The notes beneath the pieces are model-generated. The model saw nothing but the letters and a program-made list of their open reading frames with translations, searched no databases and had not been told where the DNA came from. Made by a program: the position numbers and the translations under genes. 64,000 nt of DNA from Prevotella sp. S7-1-8 (lineage in GTDB: Bacteria > Bacteroidota > Bacteroidia > Bacteroidales > Bacteroidaceae). Each line of letters opens with the position of its first letter. Positions within the stretch are counted from its first letter, which is position 1. The stretch spans positions 62,001 to 126,000 of the forward strand of contig NZ_JRNC01000009.1 of the NCBI RefSeq assembly GCF_000758925.1, given 5' to 3'. Positions 26,429 through 34,773 of this stretch are shown piece after piece.

Positions 26429-26595
26429 CGAATAAAATTCGACATACCTTGTTTTGTGATTTAAAATAATGTTATTACACGCCATACCACGCCACACACC
26501 CATCCGAATTCACATTTTTTAGCAGCGCCCGAATGGCCATGGCAGGCTTTACAGACAACGTTTCTTGCCATGCCAACAGGCACGCATCGGCGCTC

Positions 26596-26727
26596 CTAAT
26601 TAAAAAAAGTGAGGTAGATGTATGCCATGACAGCCACGACCAGCAAGATAACAATCGCGCGTACAAGGCAGCTCGATATTTTCTTAATGATGATGAGCCC
26701 CACCACGATGGCCACCAAGACAAACAC
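26596..26727 (-). CDS. small hydrophobic membrane protein (~43 residues)
   Basis: A frame after the RluA gene encodes a very hydrophobic peptide: 'VFVLVAIVVGLIIIKKISS' then 'CLVRAIVILLVVAVMAYIYL' and FFN. That is two membrane segments with a KK turn. There is no ATG; GTG at 26727 is the likeliest start, and rarer starts just after the RluA stop would add ~13 residues. I recall tiny Bacteroidota proteins with this two-helix, IIKK-type layout. The frame is clearly non-random in hydropathy. Function unknown. Confidence 0.5.
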   Translation of the reverse strand: MFVLVAIVVGLIIIKKISSCLVRAIVILLVVAVMAYIYLTFFN

Positions 26728-26762
26728 GTAATATGAAAAATTAGAATGGATAAGGCTAAAAA

Positions 26763-27680
26763 TTATTGTTTGAACAATTGCTTGAACACTTGTGGAATCT
26801 TTGTTTCAAACTCCATGGGCTTGTGCGTCACGGGATGATAGAAGCATAACACATAGGCATGCAGGCACAACCGTTTGACAGGGTCGTCACCATTGCCATA
26901 TTTTATATCGCCACACACCGGATGTCCCATGTCTGCCGCATGGACGCGTATTTGATTTTTCCGGCCTGTTTCCAACTTGAACTCCACAAGCGAGTGCCAT
27001 GGAGAGCGGTCGAGCGTGTAAAAATGGGTTACGGCATATTTGCCGCCATTGTCCACGTCACTACTGTAGGTGACGTAGGCGCGGTTGTCTTTCAACCAGT
27101 TGGCAATGGTGCCTTGATCGTCTTCCATCACTCCAGACAACACCGCCACGTAGCGACGGTCATACACGTTGTTGTGCCAGTCGGACTCAAGCGTCAACGC
27201 AGTGCGCTTGTCTTTGGCATAAATCATCAGTCCGCTGGTGTCTCGGTCAAGGCGATGCACCACATGCGCCCGACAATGCTGCTTGGTATGGTCAAAATAC
27301 TCATCAAGCACGCTTTTCACATTCAGCGTGCCATGACCAGCCGCCATGGACAGTATGCCGACATTTTTTTCAACCACCACCAAGTAATCGTCCTCGTAAA
27401 CCATCTTCACATAGCGACTTTTCAACGTCAAATTACGCTTGGTCTTGCTCACGCTCACTTTCATGCCCGGTTTCAAGGGATAGTCAAATTGGGTCACTAC
27501 CTTTCTGTTCACCTTTACACCTTGCCCTTGCAACGTGGCCTTAACTTTTGAACGACTCTCGCCCAAGTGTGCCAGCAGCCAATCTAACAGTGGCGCTTCT
27601 TCTTCCACCGTGTAATAGTCAAAACGCCCCTGCGACTCTATTGCCGTTTGTCGCGTGTTGCTTTTCTGTTTTTTGCTCAT
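26763..27680 (-). CDS. RluA family 23S rRNA/tRNA pseudouridine synthase
   Basis: A 305-residue pseudouridine synthase. An S4-like RNA-binding domain occupies residues ~28-90 ('APLLDWLLAHLGESRSKVKATLQGQGVKVNRKVV'). The catalytic domain has the RluA motif HRLDRDTSG at 142-150 with catalytic D145, and the late 'LVEFKLETGRKNQIRVHAADMGHPVCGD'. It turns uridine into pseudouridine in 23S rRNA or tRNA; the target site is not predictable from sequence. It lies 17 bases after the ABC permease gene and may share its message. Length is normal for RluA/RluC/RluD proteins. Confidence 0.92.
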   Translation of the reverse strand: MSKKQKSNTRQTAIESQGRFDYYTVEEEAPLLDWLLAHLGESRSKVKATLQGQGVKVNRKVVTQFDYPLKPGMKVSVSKTKRNLTLKSRYVKMVYEDDYLVVVEKNVGILSMAAGHGTLNVKSVLDEYFDHTKQHCRAHVVHRLDRDTSGLMIYAKDKRTALTLESDWHNNVYDRRYVAVLSGVMEDDQGTIANWLKDNRAYVTYSSDVDNGGKYAVTHFYTLDRSPWHSLVEFKLETGRKNQIRVHAADMGHPVCGDIKYGNGDDPVKRLCLHAYVLCFYHPVTHKPMEFETKIPQVFKQLFKQ

Positions 27681-27697
27681 ACCGTTACGTTTCCCTT

Positions 27698-28897
27698 CTA
27701 TTCCTTACGTTTCCAGATGGACACTATCTTGCGACGTATGGCCACCATGTTGAACATGCTTACCACGCCAAAAAGCGACAACCCCAACAACATCGCGGGC
27801 ATCAAGGAGCCTCCGTCGGCATCAGGGAAGAGCGTGCCAATGATGCCCATATAGTAATGGCGCGCCACTATCACCACCACCCACGCCAACAGAAGCACCG
27901 ACACATTTAGCAAAATGGTCAGCCATTGATAAGGCTTTGCCACCCTTACGGGACTGTAACCTATTAACAAAAGATTCTCCAATTTGGTTGTATTCTTCTG
28001 CACAAGCAAGTATATACTCAACATGAGTATATAGAAACTGAGTGTCGATATAACAAGCCCCACGACCATCACCGTGGCCATCATCAATCGCAACAGGTAG
28101 GTGGTTTTCTCAGCTTCGAGCTGTCCATTTTCCACCTCGTAGCCCTTTCGGTCTATATATTTGGTCACCTTTTCCGATCCTGCGTCCACCGCATCCACCA
28201 CCACGCGAGTGGTTTCGGTTTGCTGTCCGGGCGCAAATCGGGCGTTGCTCCAATCCATAAAGGATTGCGGCACGAGTATGGCGCTAAGCCTGTTGGAAAA
28301 ACCGATGACTCGTCCCTTGAACATCTCCTTGCGCCCATTGCCTCGCACGAAAATCCTCAAGTCTATCATACCCACGAGGCCATCGCTTATTTTGGGCAGT
28401 CTCCGGCTTTGCGCGAACCCGAAATTATACATGGCGATATAGCTTCGAGGCAATATAATGGGCACCTCCCGATCACCAGCGCTGAAATGCCAATCTTTGG
28501 AGGGCGCGTCAACAAACGCATCTGGTATGCTCTCCAAGAACAATTCGGTATTCAGCACCTCGGTTCCAGCCACGCCCATTCGTCCGTCCACCTTGTAAGC
28601 CGATGTCGTGAAGCGTCCCATTCTCTTGACAAACGGCTGTCGCTGCAGTTCTTCCATCTCGCTGTTGTCAAATGCATTGCTGCGCCCAGAGATGGTGCTG
28701 CCGGTACCGACGGCCTTGCTCAAGATGAGATAATCAGTTTTCATAAATGAGTCGGCACCCGTCAATACTGGCACGACATCGAAGTAAATCTGGCAACCTA
28801 ACAGCACGATGCACATGCCCACAAGGTTGGCTACGGCAAATCCTACAAACTGAGGCACGCTAATGTGCTGCCTCAACAATTTCCAAACCAAACTCAT
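27698..28897 (-). CDS. FtsX/MacB-like ABC transporter permease
   Basis: A 399-residue protein with one N-terminal membrane segment ('FVGFAVANLVGMCIVLLGCQIYF', ~18-40), a periplasmic domain of about 220 residues and three C-terminal membrane segments ('MVVGLVISTLSFYILMLSIYLLV', 'LLNVSVLLLAWVVVIVARHYY', 'MLLGLSLFGVVSMFNMVAI'). This is the 1+3 layout of FtsX, MacB and LolC/E. Its start overlaps the stop of the ATPase gene by 4 bases, so the pair forms one ABC complex. The type usually does mechanical work in the envelope rather than classical transport. It is too diverged to name a specific member. Confidence 0.75.
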   Translation of the reverse strand: MSLVWKLLRQHISVPQFVGFAVANLVGMCIVLLGCQIYFDVVPVLTGADSFMKTDYLILSKAVGTGSTISGRSNAFDNSEMEELQRQPFVKRMGRFTTSAYKVDGRMGVAGTEVLNTELFLESIPDAFVDAPSKDWHFSAGDREVPIILPRSYIAMYNFGFAQSRRLPKISDGLVGMIDLRIFVRGNGRKEMFKGRVIGFSNRLSAILVPQSFMDWSNARFAPGQQTETTRVVVDAVDAGSEKVTKYIDRKGYEVENGQLEAEKTTYLLRLMMATVMVVGLVISTLSFYILMLSIYLLVQKNTTKLENLLLIGYSPVRVAKPYQWLTILLNVSVLLLAWVVVIVARHYYMGIIGTLFPDADGGSLMPAMLLGLSLFGVVSMFNMVAIRRKIVSIWKRKE

Positions 28898-29538
28898 AGC
28901 TCGAATGTTTTATCGTAGTTCAAAGGCAAATTGCGGCCAATGCTCGTCACGATGACACCAGCACCCTGCGCCGTGGTCTCCTCCATCATGATGTCGGCCA
29001 TTATCCTTGCGTTGTCATCATCAAGGTGGGAGATAGGCTCGTCGGCCAGAATGAAGTCAAATGGCTGCACCAACGCCCGCATCAAAGCAACTCGCTGTTG
29101 CTGCCCGAACGACATGAGCCCTACCTTGACATCCATTTTGTCGGCTACGCCCATGCGCTCGAACCATGTGGCGATTTGTGTGGTTGTCTTGAAATGGGTC
29201 AACGCATTCTTGATCAGCACGTTCTCCATGGCAGTCAACTCGGGAAAAAGACGCAACTCCTGAAAAAGCATGCTCACGTGTTTTTGGCGCAAATCCACCC
29301 ACTCGCCCACTCTCAACGTTTGGGCGTCTCGGCCATCAAAAGCCAAATGCCCACTATAGTCACGGCGATAGCCCAGTATATAACTACAAAAAGTGCTTTT
29401 CCCTTTTCCGGAGTTGGCTTCTATAAGGTATCTGGCTCCTTTCTCAAACTTAATGTCGCTCTGCCACACCTGCGAGCGCAAATCTGAGCGTAGAGCGAAA
29501 ACATCGGGCAGCACCGATGACAAACTGATCGTGTTCAT
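28894..29538 (-). CDS. ABC ATPase partner of the FtsX/MacB-like permease
   Basis: A 214-residue ABC ATPase. Walker A is ANSGKGKST at 41-49; the first position is Ala instead of Gly, which is tolerated. The Q-loop region reads 'SMLFQELRLFPELTAMENV', the signature is MSFGQQQR (LSGGQ-like) and Walker B is 'FILADEPISHLD' with the catalytic Glu. After Walker B the usual switch histidine (VTHD) is replaced: the strand reads 'GVIVTSIGRNLPL'. That casts doubt on normal ATP hydrolysis. It lies 4 bases after the DUF4836 gene and overlaps its permease gene. Of the LolD/MacB/FtsE size class. Confidence 0.85.
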   Translation of the reverse strand: MNTISLSSVLPDVFALRSDLRSQVWQSDIKFEKGARYLIEANSGKGKSTFCSYILGYRRDYSGHLAFDGRDAQTLRVGEWVDLRQKHVSMLFQELRLFPELTAMENVLIKNALTHFKTTTQIATWFERMGVADKMDVKVGLMSFGQQQRVALMRALVQPFDFILADEPISHLDDDNARIMADIMMEETTAQGAGVIVTSIGRNLPLNYDKTFEL

Positions 29539-29542
29539 TGTT

Positions 29543-30871
29543 CTATTTCAAAGTGTAAAAGATGGTGTTGACCGTTCCAAACATGGGTTTGAGCATAGCC
29601 TTGACCGCCTCGGCCTTGTCGGCGTGCAGCGCGTTAAAATTGACAATCAGCACCATCTTCTCACCTTTTATCTTATCTCTCAACGTTTTGTCGATAGGGT
29701 TTGCCGATGGTTTCACGCTGGCCAAGGCTGCCACCTTGTTAGCGCCGCTCATGTATTGCCAATCATCGGTCACCCCAAAATAGTAGGATGTGTGGCCACC
29801 TATATAATAATAGCGGTCGCGCCCCCAGTCTCCGATATATCCACCAGCCGGCACGCTACGTTTCCAATAATCCACGTCGGCCAACCAATCAGCGTGTTTG
29901 AGCTTGGCCGCCATCGTCATACTGAAATCGTTGGTTCCAGCCGCGGGGGTTATCAAGGCCATGTCGCCATCCACGCTCTTGATGATATTGTCCATGTCTA
30001 TGGCCATGTTGATACCCGAGAGCATAGCCTTCAGGCCACTGTTGTGCCGCATGAGCTGTATAAAACGCGAGCCGTCCACGTTGACAAACAGGCCATAAGC
30101 GGCGCTGTCGGCCATTGTGGCGGCATAGCGTCCCTCTATTGGACGGTACACCTCGGCGGCCTTCTTAAGTGCTTGGTTTATCTTTGGGACGAAAGAAAAC
30201 GTCTCGCCGTCTATCAGCAGGTTTCCCTTCTCCACCCTCATCTCGGCGGCTATCATCACTTGCGAATCGTCTGCGTCGCGTGGCGCGCCCAAGGTGAATG
30301 GTGTCACCAACTGCTCGGGCAACGCGTCGGCACTGCACACCAAGGACATAGGCGCCTTGATAGAGTCCAATTTGGCAAACATCGGCGTACCCACGATACC
30401 GGTTTCCTCGTCCGCCGACAAATACCTTGACATCATGGTCGTCAACTTATCCTCTTCGGCGGGCAACGCCGGTCCCATGAGCAGCAACGCCTTGTCAGAC
30501 CTGCCGGCTATCCAATGGCTCGGCAGTGCCGTGAAGTCGAAATCTTTTTTGCGAGCTAACGCTTGACCTATCTTGCCGAGCGTCGTGTCCAAACGGTCTC
30601 GGTTTGTCACCTTGGCGCACAATCCCAAATTGCCTTGGGCATCCTCAAAGAAGTACACCCGCGCCGAGAGATCTATCCCGGTCTTGTCCAAATCAGACAC
30701 ATGCAGCAATGCCTTCAACACGAGCTGATTGCCCGTGCCACTCACTTTCACGGGGTCTATTCCCATGATAAGTTTACTCTCGGCTGGCACGGCGTTAAGA
30801 TAATCAGTGTCCGAGCACGATGCAAGCGCCGCCATGAGCAGCGCCATCAAACCATAACATATTTTTTTCAT
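29543..30871 (-). CDS. DUF4836 family lipoprotein
   Basis: A 442-residue lipoprotein. The start is ATG 30871, not the GTG one codon earlier, because MKKICYGLMALLMAALASC is a normal lipoprotein signal. The mature N-terminus, 'DYLNAVPAESKLIMGIDPVKV', is the DUF4836 hallmark. The protein is a mix of alpha and beta with segments such as 'FDFTALPSHWIAG' and 'WQYMSGANKVAAL'. The function of the family is unknown. The ATG overlaps the rsmE stop (TGATG), so it belongs to the bfn-like/rsmE/DUF4836/ABC run. Confidence 0.85.
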   Translation of the reverse strand: MKKICYGLMALLMAALASCSDTDYLNAVPAESKLIMGIDPVKVSGTGNQLVLKALLHVSDLDKTGIDLSARVYFFEDAQGNLGLCAKVTNRDRLDTTLGKIGQALARKKDFDFTALPSHWIAGRSDKALLLMGPALPAEEDKLTTMMSRYLSADEETGIVGTPMFAKLDSIKAPMSLVCSADALPEQLVTPFTLGAPRDADDSQVMIAAEMRVEKGNLLIDGETFSFVPKINQALKKAAEVYRPIEGRYAATMADSAAYGLFVNVDGSRFIQLMRHNSGLKAMLSGINMAIDMDNIIKSVDGDMALITPAAGTNDFSMTMAAKLKHADWLADVDYWKRSVPAGGYIGDWGRDRYYYIGGHTSYYFGVTDDWQYMSGANKVAALASVKPSANPIDKTLRDKIKGEKMVLIVNFNALHADKAEAVKAMLKPMFGTVNTIFYTLK

Positions 30872-31593
30872 CACAATCTTTTTGATAGTTGAGCCATCGT
30901 CACGGCCATCAGTCCAGCCGTCTCGGTGCGCAACCTGCTGTTGCCAAGCGTCACGCTCTCATAGCCATGGGCCATGGCCAGCCTCACCTCGTCCAAAGAA
31001 AAATCGCCCTCTGGCCCCACGAGCACCGTCACCTCGTCATGCGGTGGCATAGCGCGCAACGTGTCATAGAGGTCCACCTTGGGCACCTCCTCATAGCAAT
31101 GGCAGATAAATTTGCGACCGGCGCGTGGGGTCTGCACAAAATGTGCAAACGGCGTGAGACTGGTCAATGTGGGTTTCCACCCTTGCCTGCTCTGCTTAGT
31201 GGCGGCTATCACAATCCTGTCAAGCCGATCAACGCGAGCGGCCTTGCGCTCCGAGAAACGGCAGAGCAGCAGCGTGGCCTCGTCAAAACCGACCTCGGTG
31301 GCTTTCTCCAAAAGCCATTCCATGCGCTCCATCATCTTGGTGGGGGCTATGGCCAAATGTATACGTCCTTGCCATCTTTTCTGTTGCGGCAGCGCGCGCA
31401 CAATGCGATAGAAGCAATGCTTGGCAGAGGCGAGTGTCAGCTCCGCGTCATAAAAGGTGCCCTGCCCATCCATCAGGTATAGTTCGTCGCCTGCCTGCAA
31501 CCGCAACACACGCACCGCATGCTTGGCTTCCTCCTCGGGCAACTCGTCACCGCTTGCCGCTTGGGGCACATAAAAAAAACGCGTTTCTTTCAT
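30871..31593 (-). CDS. rsmE: 16S rRNA (uracil1498-N3)-methyltransferase RsmE
   Basis: A 240-residue SPOUT methyltransferase that methylates U1498 of 16S rRNA. The N-terminal PUA-like domain ('HAVRVLRLQAGDELYLMDGQGTFYDAEL') is followed by the knotted SAM domain with 'GPEGDFSLDEVRLAMAHGYESVTLGNSRLRTETAGL', the RsmE signature (GPEGGF- and LRTETA-like). The helix 'MERMEWLLEKATEVG' is also typical. Length is normal. The start overlaps the stop of the upstream bifunctional-nuclease-like gene by 4 bases. Confidence 0.95.
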   Translation of the reverse strand: MKETRFFYVPQAASGDELPEEEAKHAVRVLRLQAGDELYLMDGQGTFYDAELTLASAKHCFYRIVRALPQQKRWQGRIHLAIAPTKMMERMEWLLEKATEVGFDEATLLLCRFSERKAARVDRLDRIVIAATKQSRQGWKPTLTSLTPFAHFVQTPRAGRKFICHCYEEVPKVDLYDTLRAMPPHDEVTVLVGPEGDFSLDEVRLAMAHGYESVTLGNSRLRTETAGLMAVTMAQLSKRL

Positions 31594-32189
31594 TCCTTGC
31601 CATTTTGGGCCTCGACGCTGCCAACATCACCGCGCGATACCTTCTTGCGCCGGTTCATTTCGTCTCTGAGATCCGACGCCATCTCATAGTTCTCGTTCTT
31701 AATGGCCTTGTCCAACGCACTTTGCAACATCTCGTCGCTTATGGTATTTACGGGTAGCGACACACCGCTCGCGCCATCGTCGTAGACGGTACTTTGGCGC
31801 ATAAACAGTTCCTCCGCCATCATCACGGGTATGTCACCACGTGTCACAAACGACAACAACACACCATCAGCAGCCATGATAGGCACTTCATCGAGAGTGT
31901 CTTCATTGCTCAACACGGCCTGATACTTGCCCTTACGCAGGCGATCTATGTGTACTTCCAAACGCAATTCGGTCTGCCATTGCACCACGTTGGTCAACAC
32001 CTCGGGCAACAGCTTGTCCACCATGGGCGTGCGCTTTATACGCATGGCAAACGCTTGCAACGTACGCTCGTCACACGGCAAGACCACCTGTCGCATCTCG
32101 GCAGAGTCGGTAAGCACCAACAATCCTATGTTTTTGGCGCCTACTATCTCCGATACGCTCTTGAATATGAGTCTTACTCTTTTTATCAT
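31590..32189 (-). CDS. bifunctional nuclease (BFN) domain protein with UVR motif
   Basis: A 199-residue protein starting MIKRVRLIFKSVSEIVGAKN at ATG 32189; the longer frame only adds residues of non-coding look. Residues ~1-130 form the BFN/DNase-RNase domain ('LLVLTDSAEMRQVVLPCDERTLQAFAMRI', 'RTPMVDKLLPEVL', 'DEVPIMAADGVLL'). Residues ~155-185 ('EMLQSALDKAIKNENYEMASDLRDEMNRR') are a UVR motif, as in UvrB/UvrC, for protein contacts. This two-domain layout is common in Bacteroidota. Nuclease activity is known only for plant and other family members. First gene of the overlapping run with rsmE. Confidence 0.85.
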   Translation of the reverse strand: MIKRVRLIFKSVSEIVGAKNIGLLVLTDSAEMRQVVLPCDERTLQAFAMRIKRTPMVDKLLPEVLTNVVQWQTELRLEVHIDRLRKGKYQAVLSNEDTLDEVPIMAADGVLLSFVTRGDIPVMMAEELFMRQSTVYDDGASGVSLPVNTISDEMLQSALDKAIKNENYEMASDLRDEMNRRKKVSRGDVGSVEAQNGKE

Positions 32190-32317
32190 CAAATATTTCC
32201 TTCGATTATTTTGAGAGATAAGGGGGGCAAGAAGCGCGCGCAAGGGTGATGGGGGCGCTCGCGCGGCCACATGTCATTTTTGTTGCCATTTCGCCCATGC
32301 CCACGCTACTCCTATTT

Positions 32318-33568
32318 CTATTTTTGCGCATTCACGCCACTTTTAGGCCTGAAAATGATGGCAAAAGCCACGCCCACCACCAAAGCGTACGCCGCGAAGG
32401 TGTACCAACAGTTTTGCCACGTCGTCACGCCGTCCACAGTGTTGGCGTTAACCACGGCTTGCGCAGCAAACGACCCTATGGTGGCTCCCAACCCGTTGGT
32501 CATTAGCATGAACAGGCCTTGGGCCGACGAGCGCAGGTGCGGGTCAGTGGAACGGTCCACGAACAGCGAGCCGGAAATATTGAAAAAGTCGAAAGCCACA
32601 CCGTATATTATCATCGACGCCACGAACATCCATACGCCCGACCCTGGGTTGCCGGTACCCAGCAGGCCAAAACGCAGCACCCATGCGAACATGGCGATAA
32701 GCATGACGTTCTTGATGCCATAACGTTTCATAAAGAAAGGTATCATCAAGATGCAAAGCGTCTCGCTCACTTGCGATATGGAATAGAGTATCACCGAGTG
32801 CTTCACGCCAAAGGTCTCGGCATATTCAGGTATCTTCGCGAAACTCTCTATGAACGGCGTGGCAAAGCCATTGGTGATTTGCAAGCTCACGCCCAAGAGC
32901 ATGGAAAAGATGAAAAAGATAGCCATGTGCCGGTCTTTGAACAAGCTGAACGCGCGCAATCCCAAAGCGTCGACCACGGATTTGCGCTCGTCACCACACG
33001 ACACGGGACAGGCAGGCAGCGTGAACGAGTACAAGAAGAGAGCCAAGCTCAACACACCGCTCGTGACAAATTGCAACTCATCGGTCTTGAAACCCATGAT
33101 ATCGACAAACCACATCGTGCAGATGAAACCCACGGTGCCCAGCACCCGAATGGGCGGAAAATCTTTCACGGTGTCAAGCCCGGCTCGAGTCAGGGCGTTA
33201 TAGGCCACCGAGTTGGTCAGGGCAAGCGTTGGCATGTAGAACGCCACGCTCAAGGAGTAAAGCCCAAACAACGCGCCGAACTGTGCCCCTTGGCCCTGCG
33301 CGTGGCCGTACCAAGCCGTCATGAGCATGAACGCGCCGGCCAAGAGGTGACAATAGCCCAACAACCGCTGGGCCGGCACCCACCGGTCGGCTATGATACC
33401 CATCAAAGCAGGCATAAAGATAGACACGATACCTTGCATGGCAAAAAACGCTCCGATATGCGAAGCCATGCCGATATTGCTCAGATAGATGCCCATGCAC
33501 GTGAGATAGGCACCCCAAACGGCAAACTCCAAAAAGTTCATCAGCGCCAAGCGCACTTTCAAATTCAT
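32318..33568 (-). CDS. NupG-like nucleoside:H+ symporter (MFS)
   Basis: A 416-residue carrier with twelve predicted membrane helices in the major facilitator layout. The N-terminus 'LKVRLALMNFLEFAVWGAYLTCMGIYL' and the later 'FATPFIESFAKIPEYAETFGVKHSVILYSISQVSETLCILMIPFFMKRYGIKNVMLIAMFAWVLRFGLL' match the nucleoside permease (NupG/XapB) family. Family members import nucleosides with protons across the inner membrane. Stand-alone gene with its own -7 box at 33631-33638. Confidence 0.88.
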   Translation of the reverse strand: MNLKVRLALMNFLEFAVWGAYLTCMGIYLSNIGMASHIGAFFAMQGIVSIFMPALMGIIADRWVPAQRLLGYCHLLAGAFMLMTAWYGHAQGQGAQFGALFGLYSLSVAFYMPTLALTNSVAYNALTRAGLDTVKDFPPIRVLGTVGFICTMWFVDIMGFKTDELQFVTSGVLSLALFLYSFTLPACPVSCGDERKSVVDALGLRAFSLFKDRHMAIFFIFSMLLGVSLQITNGFATPFIESFAKIPEYAETFGVKHSVILYSISQVSETLCILMIPFFMKRYGIKNVMLIAMFAWVLRFGLLGTGNPGSGVWMFVASMIIYGVAFDFFNISGSLFVDRSTDPHLRSSAQGLFMLMTNGLGATIGSFAAQAVVNANTVDGVTTWQNCWYTFAAYALVVGVAFAIIFRPKSGVNAQK

Positions 33569-33630
33569 ATCAATTCGATTTTATGACGGGAAGCTCCCTA
33601 CAGGCGTCCCTCTCCTTGGTTTTTCAATTG

Positions 33631-33638
33631 CAAAGATA
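33631..33638 (-). promoter_or_regulatory. -7 box of the nucleoside transporter gene
   Basis: TATCTTTG followed by CA on the minus strand, 63 bases before the ATG at 33568. A good TAnnTTTG match. Confidence 0.6.
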
Positions 33639-33979
33639 ATACTTTTCTCCATAAAAAAACATTTTTGTACATTTTTACGACAGAAATATAGGCGGCTCTC
33701 TCATTTCAAGGCATAACAACGCCACATTCCCAAGCGATCTTGTCTGCCGTTGGCTTATTGGCTGTCATCGTGACATGGCAATGGGGATTGGGAGGGAAAA
33801 GCCTTTTAAATACAGGCTCCGTATGGCAGTCTTGCCAACTTTTCAATTTTTTGAGGAAATATGTAAACGAGCAAAGGAGCGTGGCTCATCACGCAGCCAG
33901 CCGCCCTTACGCTTTGATTTAAAAGATACATGCCGCGTTTCACGCCGCCGCCATCTGTCTTAGCCAATGACGATAATAA
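33639..33979. other. gap before the M20 remnant, no gene seen
   Basis: About 340 bases without a recognisable protein or RNA on either strand. It occupies the place where the missing first two thirds of the M20 gene would lie, but no M20 N-terminal motif can be read in any frame. Confidence 0.5.
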
Positions 33980-34399
33980 AACATACCCAACGAGGCCGTG
34001 CTCAAGCTCTCCATGCGCAACATGCAGACAGACGCGCGCAAGGCGGCGTTGCGGCGCATAAGAGAGATTACGGGCGCCCAAGCCGAATGCTTCGGGTGCG
34101 AGTACGACATCAAGGAGGGACAACCGGGCGCCGTGTTGGTGAACACACGAGAAGAAACCCAATTCGCCGCCAACGTGGCCCGCCAACGATTTGGCGAAGA
34201 CAGCGTGGTGTACCCATGCAAACCCATGATGAGCAGCGAAGACTTCGCGTTCATGTTACAGCACAAACCGGGCAGCTACGTGATGATTGGCAACGGAGAC
34301 ACGCCCATGGTGCACAATCCGGCATATATTTTCGACCAAGACATCCTGGCCATGGGAGCGTCGCTCTGGGTGGCACTCTGTGAGGAATACTTGAAATAA
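33980..34399 (+). pseudogene. C-terminal remnant of an M20D amidohydrolase/aminoacylase
   Basis: An open frame runs from just after an in-frame TAA (33977) to TAA at 34397 and encodes about 139 residues: 'NEAVLKLSMRNMQTDARKAALRRI', 'MSSEDFAFMLQHKPGSYVMIGNGD' and 'MVHNPAYIFDQDILAMGASLWVALCEEYLK'. This is the last third of an M20D amidohydrolase (hippurate hydrolase/IAA-amidohydrolase type, ~395 residues). The 'SSEDFAF' and 'HNPAY' motifs hold late active-site residues, but the metal-binding N-terminal motifs are missing. The start lies in the middle of the lid domain. A GTG at 33998 could start translation, but the product should be inactive. Confidence 0.8.
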
Positions 34400-34695
34400 C
34401 AACTTTAACTTATTCAAGACACATACTACGATAACACTTGCCACCCTACAGCAACTCTTGCTTAATCATGAAGCAAGCTAAGCAGGACGAGCCTCGTGCA
34501 ACACACGACTACACCTTATATAATATAAGGCTCCGTACCAAACGCCCGGGCAAGCACGACGCTTGTCCGGGCGTCTCGCTCGCCACAAAACGACCTCGCC
34601 ACAACAAGAAATGATTTTGCGGCAAGGGAAAAACAAATATATGTTAATAAAGAAGATTTTATGGAGCATAAATTTCGTAAATCGGCACATTTTAT
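34400..34695. other. gap between the M20 remnant and rho
   Basis: Holds the palindrome CCTTATATAATATAAGG (34514-34530) and a strong G/C hairpin (34542-34574), listed separately. No gene seen. Confidence 0.5.
34542..34574. terminator. G/C-rich hairpin upstream of rho
   Basis: ACGCCCGGGCAAGC (34542-34555) and GCTTGTCCGGGCGT (34561-34574) pair with a single mismatch round the 5-base loop ACGAC. It may end read-through from the left before the rho promoter. No T-run follows. Confidence 0.5.
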
Positions 34696-34703
34696 TACCT
34701 TTG
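34673..34703 (+). promoter_or_regulatory. -33/-7 promoter of rho
   Basis: TACCTTTG at 34696-34703, with a TTTC at 34673-34676 about 19 bases upstream as a near-match -33 box. Transcription should start near 34710, leaving a leader of about 65 bases. Confidence 0.7.
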
Positions 34704-34720
34704 CAACACATTTCATAAAA

Positions 34721-34740
34721 ATGCTTCACTTTTGAAGCAT
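34721..34740 (+). promoter_or_regulatory. small hairpin in the rho leader
   Basis: ATGCTTC (34721-34727) pairs perfectly with GAAGCAT (34734-34740) round a 6-base loop, followed by a C/T-rich stretch. It lies between the predicted start of transcription and the rho ATG. Rho genes are often autoregulated, so this is a candidate attenuator element; function is inferred. Confidence 0.4.
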
Positions 34741-34773
34741 TCTTCCCTTTAAAACAAATTTTACCATACAAAC

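Noticed and set aside
26384..26503. N-terminal extension of the carboxyltransferase
   Set aside because: It would include the promoter (-7 box at 26421-26428) and does not match the family.
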